Source: Aestuariibaculum sp. M13 (lineage in GTDB: Bacteria; Bacteroidota; Bacteroidia; Flavobacteriales; Flavobacteriaceae). Taken from it: a stretch of DNA of 64,000 bases. The stretch is taken from NCBI RefSeq assembly GCF_024723255.1, contig NZ_JANIAC010000001.1, forward strand, positions 1,069,548 to 1,133,547, in the 5' to 3' direction. The notes under the pieces were generated by a model. That model saw only the letters and a list, made by a program, of their open reading frames with translations, made no database searches and was not told the DNA's origin. Of the stretch, positions 32,923 through 41,117 are shown in pieces (within the stretch, counting starts at the first letter, position 1; every line of letters begins with the position of its first letter). The translations under genes were made by a program, and so were the position numbers.

Positions 32923-33507
32923 TTTCCACCTTAAGGTTTCCATAATATGTTGAATATCTTTTTCCAGATAATTTGCGGCAGGTAAAATAGAATCGTAGTT
33001 GGGTTTTGCATAAAAATATAACGACCCTGTTAAAAAGTGATTCACACTATCGGTCACGTAAAACTGTGCCGGCGAAGCCACATCGCCTTTCACTTCAGAG
33101 AAAACACCATAAACTCTTTCTTTTTTGTTTTCAAAAGGAAACATTGGAGGAACTTCTTCAGCTTTAATCATGTGCTCTATAGTAAGTTTTTCCGCATCAC
33201 GTAAATACTTTTCCAGTATTTCCTCATCATTATTAACAGCCTTATATGTAATAAAAATTGTCCCTTTCATTGAAGGATATTGCAAATCAACTCCATAACT
33301 TTCAACAGACGATTGCATAGGTTTTACATTAACCTCAGTTGCCAACTTGTTGGTTTCAAACGAAAATGGCAAACCTGTAAAATCCGGTTGATTATATTTA
33401 TGTTCAGGGTAATCTAATCGTAAAAATGCCTTTGGCTTAGGCACATAATCTTCGCCACAAGACACACATAGCAATACAAATAAAAGTAAGTAAATATTAT
33501 ACTTCAT
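32920..33507 (-). CDS. gldD: Gliding motility lipoprotein GldD
   Basis: 195 residues. Signal with lipobox LLCVSC (Cys17), then PKPKAFLRLDYPEHKY, the GldD hallmark. GldD is required for gliding and type IX secretion in Flavobacterium. It overlaps gldE by 11 bp and ends the ssb-gldE-gldD unit. The exact biochemical role is not known. Confidence 0.92.
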   Translation of the reverse strand: MKYNIYLLLFVLLCVSCGEDYVPKPKAFLRLDYPEHKYNQPDFTGLPFSFETNKLATEVNVKPMQSSVESYGVDLQYPSMKGTIFITYKAVNNDEEILEKYLRDAEKLTIEHMIKAEEVPPMFPFENKKERVYGVFSEVKGDVASPAQFYVTDSVNHFLTGSLYFYAKPNYDSILPAANYLEKDIQHIMETLRWK

Positions 33508-34816
33508 CTAGAATGGTAAATTTTACAAGCTTTATACGTTTCTTATCTAAAGCTTCAATTTTAAAAACGAAATTTTTAAAATTTATTTTACTATTTAACT
33601 TCGGAAAGCTTTTTGAAATCTCTAACACAAATCCCGCAACGGTTTCGGCTTCCCCTTTGTTTTCTTCAAAAACAGTTTCGTCTTCAATTTTAATAATCTT
33701 ATAAAAATCTTTCAGTGCTGTTTTGCCTTCAAACACATAATTATGGTCATCAAGCTTTGAATAGGTTAAATCTTCATCATCAAACTCATCGCTGATATCT
33801 CCAACAATTTCTTCTATAATATCTTCTAAAGAAATTAAACCGGAGGTTCCCCCATATTCATCAACCACAACTGCCAAATGCACTTTCTTATCCTGAAATT
33901 CGGTCATTAAATCATCTAGCTTCTTATTTTCAGGAACAAAAAATGGTTCACGAAGAAGCGTTGTCCAATCGAACTGTTTTCTGTCAATATAAGGCAGTAA
34001 ATCCTTCACGTAAAGAATCCCTTTAATCGTATCTATATTATCCTGATACACAGGAATACGAGAATATCCGTTTTCAATAATTTCATTTAGAACATCGGCA
34101 TATTTCTGCTCTATATTTAAAGCAAAAATATCAATACGGGGGCGCATGACCTGTTTGGTATCGGTGTTTCCAAACTGAACAATACCTCTAAGTATTTTAT
34201 GTTCTTCTTTTGTGGTATCTTCTTCACTGGTTAACTCTAAAGCCTGTGATAATTGATCGACGCTTAAATTAGATTTTTGTTTTCCTAATCTGTCATGAAT
34301 CGCCAAGGTAACACTTCGCATGGGTAAACTTAACGGCGACAACAACACATCTAAAACCTTTAGCGGATAAGCCATAAAAACAGCAAAGGTTATATTATTA
34401 CGACTGGCATATATTTTCGGTAGAATTTCTCCGAATAATAAGATTAAGAAAGTTACGATTACCACTTCGATAATAAACTTAATTAACGCCGATGTTATTC
34501 CTGAAAACAAAAAACCACTTAAGTAGGCGAATAAAATAACCACCGCAATATTGATAAAGTTATTGGCCACAAGAATAGTTGCCAATAATTTTTTTGGGCG
34601 GTCCAATAAATCTGAAATAATTTGAATGCGTTTAGACTTCTCTTCTAAACCTTTTTCTATATCGCTACGCGAAAGTGAGAACATAGCAACTTCGGCACCA
34701 GAAATAAGTGCAGAACAACATAGCAGTACAAATAATAACACAAAACCAAATACAATTGAATAATCAACTGCTGCTATTAAACTACTAAAACTGGCGGGCT
34801 CAGGGTCCAAATACAA
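33497..34816 (-). CDS. gldE: Gliding motility-associated protein GldE (CNNM/CBS family)
   Basis: 439 residues. N-terminal DUF21/CNNM membrane domain with four hydrophobic segments (about 18-40, 70-100, 105-130, 140-160); a CBS pair (about 205-325: MRPRIDIFALN, YSRIPVYQDNID, VHLAVVVDEYGGTSGLISLEDIIEEIVGDI); a C-terminal CorC/HlyC domain. It resembles divalent-metal transporters or hemolysin-C-like proteins. GldE works together with GldD. It starts 38 bp after the ssb stop. Confidence 0.92.
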   Translation of the reverse strand: MYLDPEPASFSSLIAAVDYSIVFGFVLLFVLLCCSALISGAEVAMFSLSRSDIEKGLEEKSKRIQIISDLLDRPKKLLATILVANNFINIAVVILFAYLSGFLFSGITSALIKFIIEVVIVTFLILLFGEILPKIYASRNNITFAVFMAYPLKVLDVLLSPLSLPMRSVTLAIHDRLGKQKSNLSVDQLSQALELTSEEDTTKEEHKILRGIVQFGNTDTKQVMRPRIDIFALNIEQKYADVLNEIIENGYSRIPVYQDNIDTIKGILYVKDLLPYIDRKQFDWTTLLREPFFVPENKKLDDLMTEFQDKKVHLAVVVDEYGGTSGLISLEDIIEEIVGDISDEFDDEDLTYSKLDDHNYVFEGKTALKDFYKIIKIEDETVFEENKGEAETVAGFVLEISKSFPKLNSKINFKNFVFKIEALDKKRIKLVKFTILDEV

Positions 34817-34853
34817 AAATTTAAGTTAAACATAAACGCTACTTGGCGTTTCT

Positions 34854-35306
34854 TTAAAATGGAAGATCGTCGTCTTCAATAGGGTCGCTGGAAACAGGTT
34901 TACTTTCAACAGGTTTAGAAACTTGCGGTGCTGCACTTGGGGTGCTCCCCATTTGCGCTTCACTTTCCTTTTTAGTGGTTAAAAATGTAAAGTCCGTGCA
35001 TTGAATTTCGGTTGAGTAACGCTCGCTACCTGATTCGTCAGTCCATTTTCTGGTTTTCAGACGACCTTCAATATACACCTTGTCCCCTTTGCTTAAATAC
35101 TTCTCACAAATTTCGGCTCCTTTATTTCTAACTACAATATTATGCCACTCTGTATTGGTTACACGCTCGTTAGTTTGTTTGCTAACGTAGGTTTCATTTG
35201 TTGCCAAAGGAAAACGCCCCACGCAGCCACCACCTTCAAAATAGTGCATTTTCACCTCGTCGCCTAAATGACCAATTAACATCACTTTATTTAAAGTTCC
35301 AGACAT
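34854..35306 (-). CDS. ssb: Single-stranded DNA-binding protein
   Basis: 150 residues. OB fold (about 1-110; NKVMLIGHLGDEVKMHYFEG, FPLATNETY, EWHNIVVRNKGAEICEKYL, GDKVYIEGRLKTRKW), a Ser/Pro linker, and an acidic tip EDDDLPF that recruits partner proteins. It binds ssDNA as a tetramer in replication and repair. It is the first gene of the ssb-gldE-gldD operon, with the -7 box at 35331-35338. Confidence 0.95.
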   Translation of the reverse strand: MSGTLNKVMLIGHLGDEVKMHYFEGGGCVGRFPLATNETYVSKQTNERVTNTEWHNIVVRNKGAEICEKYLSKGDKVYIEGRLKTRKWTDESGSERYSTEIQCTDFTFLTTKKESEAQMGSTPSAAPQVSKPVESKPVSSDPIEDDDLPF

Positions 35307-35330
35307 ATATATTTACAGTTTATACAAAAG

Positions 35331-35338
35331 CAAAATTA
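35331..35338 (-). promoter_or_regulatory. Promoter -7 box of ssb-gldE-gldD
   Basis: Minus-strand TAATTTTG fits TAnnTTTG; 25 nt before the ssb start. Confidence 0.5.
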
Positions 35339-35420
35339 CAGAATTGCTTTTCATTATTAAGAATCGATTTCCATTTTTTTAAAATTAACAAAAAAATGCG
35401 ACCGGCAATAAATAACCCAA

Positions 35421-36461
35421 TTAAAAATTAAAAGCCTCTATAAAATTACCTATTAATATAGGTACTGCATAATCGGCTACAGAAGCAATAGAAACACCAC
35501 TTTTTAATTCGTCTTCAAGCTTTACAATCCAGAATTTGGTATGCAAATGCTGATGTGAAAGTTTATGTACAATAGATTCCTTATTATATAACGACAACTC
35601 AAAAGACCTGTCTTTTAATAACTGGTGCTTTTCTGCTAAGCTTTTCATTTCAGTAAAACCGACTTCATTTTTAGTTTCTACTAAAGGAAACTGATACAGG
35701 TTTTGCCAAATACCTTTTCCTTGACGCTGCTCTAAAACCGTTTGATTATCATCTGAAAGAATAACCAGAAAATTAAAATGTTTAACCTTGGCTTTATTAG
35801 CCTTTAACTTTACCGGAAGGTTTTCAACCTCACTTTTGTTATACGCTATACAACTATTAATAAACGGACAGGTGTCACAATTCGGGTTTTTAGGTTTACA
35901 GTGCATTGCCCCAAACTCCATAATGGCCTGATTAAAGGTTGCCGGATCCTTCTTATCGATAAGCTCCTGTGCTAAGGCTTTAAACTCTTTATTCCCTTGC
36001 GTAGTATTTATAGGAGTATCGATACCGAAATAACGCGATAGCACACGATAAACATTTCCATCTACTACCGCAGCAACTTCATTAAAACATATTGAAGCTA
36101 TAGCACTGGCTGTATAATCGCCAACACCTTTTAATTTTAATAAGTCTTTATAGTTATCCGGAAATTTTCCATTTAATTCGTTAGCTACATACTTCGCAGT
36201 TGCATGTAAATTCCTAGCTCTGGAATAATATCCTAATCCTTGCCATAATTTTAACACCTGGCTTTCGGATGCGTTAGCCAAATCGAAAACAGACGGAAAT
36301 TCGGCGACAAATGCGCTGTAATATGGCAGTCCTTGCGCAACTTGTGTCTGCTGTAAAATAATTTCTGATAGCCAAATATAATAGGGATTTGCGGTTTTTC
36401 GCCACGGTAATTCACGCTTATTATTTGAATACCAATTATTTAAAGTTTTATAAAATATCAT
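35421..36461 (-). CDS. mutY: A/G-specific adenine glycosylase MutY
   Basis: 346 residues from the ATG at 36461 (MIFYKTLNNWYSNNKRELPW); the frame extends 24 nt further, but without family support. Helix-hairpin-helix and catalytic region: SEIILQQTQV, LKGVGDYTASAIASICFNE, VDGNVYRVLSRYF. Iron-sulfur Cys spacing is C-x6-C-x2-C-x5-C (CKPKNPNCDTCPFINSC). A NUDIX-like domain (about 225-345) recognises 8-oxoG. It removes A mispaired with 8-oxoG. It is divergent from the HU gene. Confidence 0.94.
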   Translation of the reverse strand: MIFYKTLNNWYSNNKRELPWRKTANPYYIWLSEIILQQTQVAQGLPYYSAFVAEFPSVFDLANASESQVLKLWQGLGYYSRARNLHATAKYVANELNGKFPDNYKDLLKLKGVGDYTASAIASICFNEVAAVVDGNVYRVLSRYFGIDTPINTTQGNKEFKALAQELIDKKDPATFNQAIMEFGAMHCKPKNPNCDTCPFINSCIAYNKSEVENLPVKLKANKAKVKHFNFLVILSDDNQTVLEQRQGKGIWQNLYQFPLVETKNEVGFTEMKSLAEKHQLLKDRSFELSLYNKESIVHKLSHQHLHTKFWIVKLEDELKSGVSIASVADYAVPILIGNFIEAFNF

Positions 36462-36524
36462 CAACCAAATAAATACAGCGAACAAAAATAAACGTTTATA
36501 ATCTTAAATTTTAATGAATTAGGT

Positions 36525-36556
36525 TTGAAATATTGAATATTTAATTCCTATATTTG
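36525..36556 (+). promoter_or_regulatory. Full Bacteroidota promoter of the HU gene
   Basis: -33 box TTTG (36525-36528), 20-nt spacer and -7 box TATATTTG (36549-36556), 44 nt before the ATG. Both boxes and spacing fit the major sigma factor of Bacteroidota. Confidence 0.7.
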
Positions 36557-36599
36557 CATCCCTTTTAAAATTATAGTAATCTAATAAAAATATATTAAA

Positions 36600-36890
36600 A
36601 TGACGAAGGCTGATTTAGTAGCAAAAATTTCTGAGAAATTAGGAATTGAAAAAGGTGATGTTCAAGCGACGGTTGAAACATTTATGGAAGAAGTAAAATC
36701 ATCTTTAGAGGCGGGAGATAATGTTTACTTAAGAGGTTTTGGAAGTTTCATCATCAAAACAAGAGCTGAGAAAACAGGTAGAAATATCTCTAAAAACACT
36801 ACTATTAAGATACCATCTCACAACATTCCTGCATTTAAGCCTGCTAAAGTATTTGTTGAAGGCGTTAAAACTAATGTAGAGGTTAAATAA
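36600..36890 (+). CDS. HU/IHF family DNA-binding protein
   Basis: 96 residues. MTKADLVAKISEKLGIEKGD at the N-terminus, then the DNA-binding arm region GFGSFIIKTRAEKTGRNISK (about 46-65) and IPSHNIPAFKPAK. It bends DNA as a dimer in the nucleoid. It heads a transcript that includes the 30-residue basic protein 45 bp downstream. Confidence 0.93.
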   Translation: MTKADLVAKISEKLGIEKGDVQATVETFMEEVKSSLEAGDNVYLRGFGSFIIKTRAEKTGRNISKNTTIKIPSHNIPAFKPAKVFVEGVKTNVEVK

Positions 36891-36935
36891 CAACGAAACA
36901 TTTAAAAGAAATTATTAATTTAAAAAACAGTATTT

Positions 36936-37028
36936 ATGCCAAGTGGTAAAAAACGTAAGAGACATAAGGTTGCTACGCACAAGCGTAAGAAACGTAGACG
37001 CGCTAATCGTCACAAAAAGAAAAAATAG
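36936..37028 (+). CDS. 30-residue very basic protein, candidate small ribosomal protein
   Basis: An ATG (36936) to TAG (37028) frame of 30 residues beginning MPSGKKRKRHKVATHKRKK and ending HKKKK; 19 of 30 residues are Lys or Arg. It is too short for ordinary gene finders. It lies 45 bp after HU and before a terminator, an order recalled from other Flavobacteriaceae (HU - small basic protein - rng). Its composition matches rRNA-binding tails of ribosomal proteins such as bTHX. Whether it is the Bacteroidota-specific protein reported in the F. johnsoniae ribosome (bL38) cannot be decided here. Confidence 0.7.
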   Translation: MPSGKKRKRHKVATHKRKKRRRANRHKKKK

Positions 37029-37033
37029 TCAAG

Positions 37034-37059
37034 AAAAGTAGTTAACAGCTACTTTTTTT
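37034..37059 (+). terminator. Terminator after the small basic protein
   Basis: Arms AAAAGTAG (37034-37041) and CTACTTTT (37049-37056) with a 7-nt loop, then more T (to 37059). Confidence 0.7.
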
Positions 37060-37089
37060 GGTTTTTACAAAACAAAACGTTCTTTGAAA

Positions 37090-37312
37090 TGAGTTCAAGA
37101 GAATGTGGGTACATTTTGTGCCTTTCCTGAACTCCACGGATTTTAAAAAATCCTGTGAAATCTGTTGCTATTACTGGCATCAGATAAAAAATTAAGTATA
37201 ATCCATCTGTACAATTAAGTTCTAGTTACTGGTTTTTAGTCTATTAGCATATTGCTAAAAAAACAGAAAATTATAAACTATAGCCTAGAAAGTATGGATA
37301 AAAATTAACTAA
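37090..37312 (+). promoter_or_regulatory. Long structured leader of rng
   Basis: Three inverted repeats precede rng: GAGTTCA (37091-37097) with TGAACTC (37128-37134); GGATTT (37138-37143) with AAATCC (37148-37153); TTAGCA (37244-37249) with TGCTAA (37253-37258). No clear TAnnTTTG box was found between the terminator at 37059 and the gene. Apart from these, the stretch holds no recognisable gene. Confidence 0.35.
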
Positions 37313-38860
37313 ATGGATAAAGAATTGATCATTAGATCTAGTTCCGATGATGTTGATTTTGCCTTATTAAAAGATGGAAAACTAATTGAATTACAGAAAG
37401 ATGAAGGTGGTAATAACTTTTCGGTTGGTGATGTGTTTATAGCCAAAATAAGAAAAGCTGTTCCTGGTCTAAATGCTGCATTTGTTAATGTAGGTTATGA
37501 GAAAGATGCTTTTTTGCATTATCATGATTTAGGACCAAAACTTCCTTCCCTTCTAAAATTCACAAAAAGTGTAAGCACAGGTAAACTAAAAGATTTTTCT
37601 TTAAAAAATTTCCCATTTGAAAAGGATATTGATAAAGACGGTAAAATTGCCGATGTCTTAAAATCAAATCAGTCGCTATTAGTACAAATAGTAAAAGAAC
37701 CAATTTCTACCAAAGGCCCTAGGATAAGCTCAGAGCTTTCTATTGCCGGTAGATATATTGTTTTAGTTCCTTTTTCTAACCGTATTTCTATTTCTCAAAA
37801 AATAGAAGACAAAGAAGAAAAAGAACGACTAAAACGTCTGGTAAAGAGTATTACTCCTGCCGGATTTGGTATTATAGTTCGTACGGTAGCACAAGGCAAA
37901 AAGGTAGCTGAACTAGATAAAGATTTGCAAAATTTGTTAAGTCGTTGGACAGCAATGTGCAAAAAGCTACACAAAGCCCATCATCCAAGTAAAGTATTAG
38001 GTGAAATGAATAAAGCCTCGTCTATTTTACGAGACATTTTTAACGACACCTTTAATGCAATTCATGTTGATGATGAAGAGCTTTACTTTAAAATTAAAGA
38101 TTACGTGCACGAAATTGCACCTAACAAAGAATCAATAGTTAAACAGTATCAATCAAATGTTCCAATTTTCGAAAAATATGGAATAGAAAGACAAATTAAA
38201 ACCTCGTTTGGCAAAACCGTATCTATGGCTAAGGGCGCCTATCTGGTAATAGAACATACCGAAGCCCTGCACGTTATAGATGTAAACAGTGGTAATCGTT
38301 CTAACAAAGCCAACAATCAAGAGGAAACCGCATTAGAGGTTAATTTAATAGCCGCTACCGAAATTGCCCGACAACTGCGTTTACGCGATATGGGAGGTAT
38401 TATTGTAGTCGACTTTATAGATATGACTAATGCAGAAAACAGGCAGAAGCTCTTTAATCATTTCCGTGATGAAATGAAAGATGACAGAGCGAAACACAAA
38501 ATACTGCCCCCAAGTAAATTTGGATTGATACAAATTACAAGACAACGTGTACGCCCAGAAATGAACATAAAAACCAGGGAACAAAACCCTGATGAACTTA
38601 TGAACGACTCTGAGGTTGAGGCTCCAATAGGAATTGTGTCTAAAATAACTCACGATCTTGAAAAACTATTAAAAAAAGACTATAAAAAGTTGACTTTAAA
38701 CACACATCCTTTTATAGCAGCCTTTTTAACAAAAGGTTTTCCATCTATACGTTCAAAATGGTTTTTTGAACATAAGAAATGGGTTAAAATTTTACCAAGA
38801 GATGCTTACACATACCTGGAATATCACTTTTTCGATAAAGATGGTAATCAGGTTAAATAA
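37313..38860 (+). CDS. rng: Ribonuclease G/E family endoribonuclease
   Basis: 515 residues. The N-terminal S1-like domain (about 35-125) is interrupted by an insertion (about 70-105). The catalytic DNase-I-like subdomain carries the metal-binding Asp323 (LHVIDVNSG) and Asp367 (IVVDFIDM). FGLIQITRQRVRP follows. The CPxC zinc-link motif that normally comes next is absent; the whole protein has a single Cys, near residue 220. No C-terminal degradosome scaffold is present, so it is of RNase G type. It processes rRNA and mRNA 5' ends. Confidence 0.9.
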   Translation: MDKELIIRSSSDDVDFALLKDGKLIELQKDEGGNNFSVGDVFIAKIRKAVPGLNAAFVNVGYEKDAFLHYHDLGPKLPSLLKFTKSVSTGKLKDFSLKNFPFEKDIDKDGKIADVLKSNQSLLVQIVKEPISTKGPRISSELSIAGRYIVLVPFSNRISISQKIEDKEEKERLKRLVKSITPAGFGIIVRTVAQGKKVAELDKDLQNLLSRWTAMCKKLHKAHHPSKVLGEMNKASSILRDIFNDTFNAIHVDDEELYFKIKDYVHEIAPNKESIVKQYQSNVPIFEKYGIERQIKTSFGKTVSMAKGAYLVIEHTEALHVIDVNSGNRSNKANNQEETALEVNLIAATEIARQLRLRDMGGIIVVDFIDMTNAENRQKLFNHFRDEMKDDRAKHKILPPSKFGLIQITRQRVRPEMNIKTREQNPDELMNDSEVEAPIGIVSKITHDLEKLLKKDYKKLTLNTHPFIAAFLTKGFPSIRSKWFFEHKKWVKILPRDAYTYLEYHFFDKDGNQVK

Positions 38861-38866
38861 CCTTTT

Positions 38867-38906
38867 AAAACCCCTGCTAGTTCTAGTTTGGGGTTTTCTT
38901 TTTTTA
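38867..38906 (+). terminator. Terminator of rng
   Basis: Arms AAAACCCC (38867-38874) and GGGGTTTT (38890-38897) followed by CTTTTTTTT. Confidence 0.8.
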
Positions 38907-38913
38907 TAATTAT

Positions 38914-39006
38914 GGCGTTACCTTTCGCTCTGCTTCAGGTCGGGCTATACGCTTCAAGTCTTCGTTCGTAACTCACTGCGAGCTTTACACTACTATCCCT
39001 AACGCA
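38914..39006. repeat. Intergenic flavobacterial repeat element, copy B
   Basis: About 93 bp framed by the inverted ends GCGTTA (38915-38920) and TAACGC (39000-39005), containing CAGGTCGGGCTATACGCT and CACTGCGAGC. It is GC-richer than the flanks and non-coding. The 'GCGTTACC...GGTCGGGCT...CCCTAACGC' phrase is recalled as a dispersed element in many flavobacterial genomes. Its architecture resembles copy A at 23768-23867. Confidence 0.55.
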
Positions 39007-39062
39007 CTTTTACAAATTAAATTCTAAGGTATTAACTATCTTAGTTACCTTAATTCGTTTTT

Positions 39063-39521
39063 ATGATTACCTTATTAAGAACCACCTCAAAAAACAACGA
39101 TTTTATTGCATTAGTCAAACATCTCGATGCCGATTTAGCAAGACGTGATGGAGACGACCACGCCTTTTACGCTCAGTTCAATAAAATAGATTCTATTAAA
39201 CATGTCGTTGTCGCTTACTCCAATAAAACACCCGTGGCTTGCGGAGCTATAAAACCATATAACGAGACTACTATGGAAATAAAACGGATGTATACCACCG
39301 AAGATTATCGTAGCCAAGGCATTGCTTCAAAAGTATTGTATGAACTCGAACAATGGGCCACTGAATTAGCATACAAAACATGTATTTTAGAAACCGGAAT
39401 TAAACAGCCAGAAGCCATTAAACTTTACTCAAAAAATGGTTATCACCTCATCCCAAATTACGGACAATACACAAATGTAGCAGAAAGTAAATGCTTTGAA
39501 AAACACTTAAACAACTTCTAA
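39063..39521 (+). CDS. GNAT family N-acetyltransferase
   Basis: 152 residues. The acetyl-CoA loop is YRSQGIASKVLYELE (about 82-96), preceded by the strand MEIKRMYTTED and followed by KTCILETGIKQPEAIKLYSKNGY, as in GNAT proteins. The substrate is unknown. It is followed after 2 nt by the DinB-like gene, so the two form an operon. Confidence 0.88.
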   Translation: MITLLRTTSKNNDFIALVKHLDADLARRDGDDHAFYAQFNKIDSIKHVVVAYSNKTPVACGAIKPYNETTMEIKRMYTTEDYRSQGIASKVLYELEQWATELAYKTCILETGIKQPEAIKLYSKNGYHLIPNYGQYTNVAESKCFEKHLNNF

Positions 39522-39523
39522 AT

Positions 39524-40054
39524 ATGAATACAAATATCGAGCACTTAAAATATCCAATAGGGACGTTTAAATCTTCCGAAATCATTAGTGAAACACAAAT
39601 AAAGGACTGGATAAAAACAATTCGCAATTTCCCAACACAACTTAAATTAGAAGTCAAAGACCTAAGTGTATCCGATTTAAAAAAAACATACAGACCCAAC
39701 GGATGGAACATTATGCAAGTGGTTCATCATTGTGCCGACAGTCATATGAATAGCTTTATTAGATGCAAACTTGCACTTACTGAAGAAACCCCAACAATAA
39801 AGCCATATCACGAAAATCTCTGGGCGGAATTACCCGACGCCAATAATCCTTCAATAGAAAGCTCACTAATCATTTTAGAGGGTTTGCATCAACGATGGAC
39901 GTTCCTACTGGACAGCCTAAATGCATCAGATTTAAATAAAAGCTATTTTCATCCCGAATCTCAATCCTATGTAAACCTAAAAACCAATATTGGTATTTAT
40001 GCCTGGCACTGCGAACACCATTTAGCCCACATTAAAATTGCTAAAAACTCTTAA
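39524..40054 (+). CDS. DinB-superfamily protein, YfiT/BstA-like
   Basis: 176 residues. YPIGTF near the N-terminus and the His metal triad expected for the four-helix DinB fold: H68/H69 in MQVVHHCADSH and H162/H166 in AWHCEHHLAHI. YfiT-type members were called metal-dependent hydrolases and later thiol transferases (bacillithiol). Which thiol this organism uses is unknown from this window. It forms a two-gene unit with the acetyltransferase. Confidence 0.85.
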   Translation: MNTNIEHLKYPIGTFKSSEIISETQIKDWIKTIRNFPTQLKLEVKDLSVSDLKKTYRPNGWNIMQVVHHCADSHMNSFIRCKLALTEETPTIKPYHENLWAELPDANNPSIESSLIILEGLHQRWTFLLDSLNASDLNKSYFHPESQSYVNLKTNIGIYAWHCEHHLAHIKIAKNS

Positions 40055-40076
40055 AAAAACAAGATGTAATCAAATA

Positions 40077-40110
40077 AAAACCCCTGCTAATTTCTATCAG
40101 GGGTTTTCTA
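40077..40110. terminator. Terminator between the DinB-like and carbonic anhydrase genes
   Basis: Arms AAAACCCCTG (40077-40086) and CAGGGGTTTT (40098-40107), 10 bp, with A-run and T-run flanks; it serves both convergent genes. Confidence 0.8.
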
Positions 40111-40123
40111 TTTTATGTTGTAA

Positions 40124-40909
40124 TTAATAATTATAATTAACTCTTCTTCCGTTTAATGGCTGCGCATTACGGTAGTTATTAATCGGCATATTAGACCTCA
40201 GCTTCAACACTTCTGCTTCCGAAAGGATTATAGGCTCTTTAAAAACAATCCAATTTACATTTTCTGTACACGGCGGTGTTGTTAAAGACCCCTGATATGA
40301 ATAATATTGTTTTTCATTTAGCATTAAACTTGACAAATCGACATGCTGATTAATTTCCTTAAAAGCGCCTTCCTTAATTGGTAAAAAGCTCTCAAAAAAC
40401 TCAAACAAAACACTTCCTTCTCCTTCTTCTCCTAAAACCCCTAATACGGTAACTTCTCCATCACTATTCATATGCACCAAATGCATTTCTATTGGATAAA
40501 CAATCCCGTTAATTTTATGCTCAGAAGGTTCATGAAAATGAATCTGCTTTAAAAAATAGGTTTTGTTTTTATAATTTATGGAATCTCCTAACTCAAAATC
40601 AAATTGAATGGAATGTCCATTATTTTCAACCTTATTTATAAATGTCGTTGGATTATACTGTATTTTCAGGTTTGTTTGTTGTAAAGAATCGACATCCCTA
40701 TGAATAATATTAATTGGCGATTGAAATGCGCCTCCACAAGAAGAATTCTTTTCAATTTCCTCCCAATGTTCAGGTGAGGTTTCTCCAGAATAACTCCAGT
40801 GCCTTTTCTCATGTATATTCAGAGCAAGATCTTTAGACTTTTTAGCTGCTTCTTGACATGAAAACAACATAATAGAAAAACATAAATAACAGATAATTCG
40901 AGTATTCAT
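40124..40909 (-). CDS. Alpha-type carbonic anhydrase, lipoprotein
   Basis: 261 residues. The signal ends MLFSC (Cys18 lipidated). Alpha-CA landmarks: HWSYSGETSPEHW (37-49), QSPINI (63-68), zinc ligands His124, His126 and His143 (IHFHEPSEH, EMHLVHMN), and SLTTPPCTENVNWIVF near the end with the Cys that usually pairs with Cys58. It interconverts CO2 and bicarbonate in the periplasm. Its -7 box is at 40937-40944. Monocistronic. Confidence 0.92.
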   Translation of the reverse strand: MNTRIICYLCFSIMLFSCQEAAKKSKDLALNIHEKRHWSYSGETSPEHWEEIEKNSSCGGAFQSPINIIHRDVDSLQQTNLKIQYNPTTFINKVENNGHSIQFDFELGDSINYKNKTYFLKQIHFHEPSEHKINGIVYPIEMHLVHMNSDGEVTVLGVLGEEGEGSVLFEFFESFLPIKEGAFKEINQHVDLSSLMLNEKQYYSYQGSLTTPPCTENVNWIVFKEPIILSEAEVLKLRSNMPINNYRNAQPLNGRRVNYNY

Positions 40910-40936
40910 AATTAAAATGAAATGGTTAATATCATC

Positions 40937-40944
40937 AAAATTAC
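40937..40944 (-). promoter_or_regulatory. Promoter -7 box of the carbonic anhydrase gene
   Basis: Minus-strand TAATTTTG fits TAnnTTTG. Confidence 0.45.
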
Positions 40945-41057
40945 ATATCGAATTTCCTATAAAAACTAACTTTTGTCAGCTTATCATATATCTGTAATAA
41001 AACTTATTAACTATTTCGTTTTCGGAGGGTTATAATAAATATATCTATTAGATAAAT

Positions 41058-41087
41058 AAAAAGCTTAGACTACCATCTAAGCTTTTT
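41058..41087 (-). terminator. Terminator of the zinc metallopeptidase gene
   Basis: Arms AAAAAGCTTAGA (41058-41069) and TCTAAGCTTTTT (41076-41087), 12 bp with a 6-nt loop. Confidence 0.8.
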
Positions 41088-41117
41088 ATTAAAACATTTA
41101 TACAAGGTGAAGATAAA

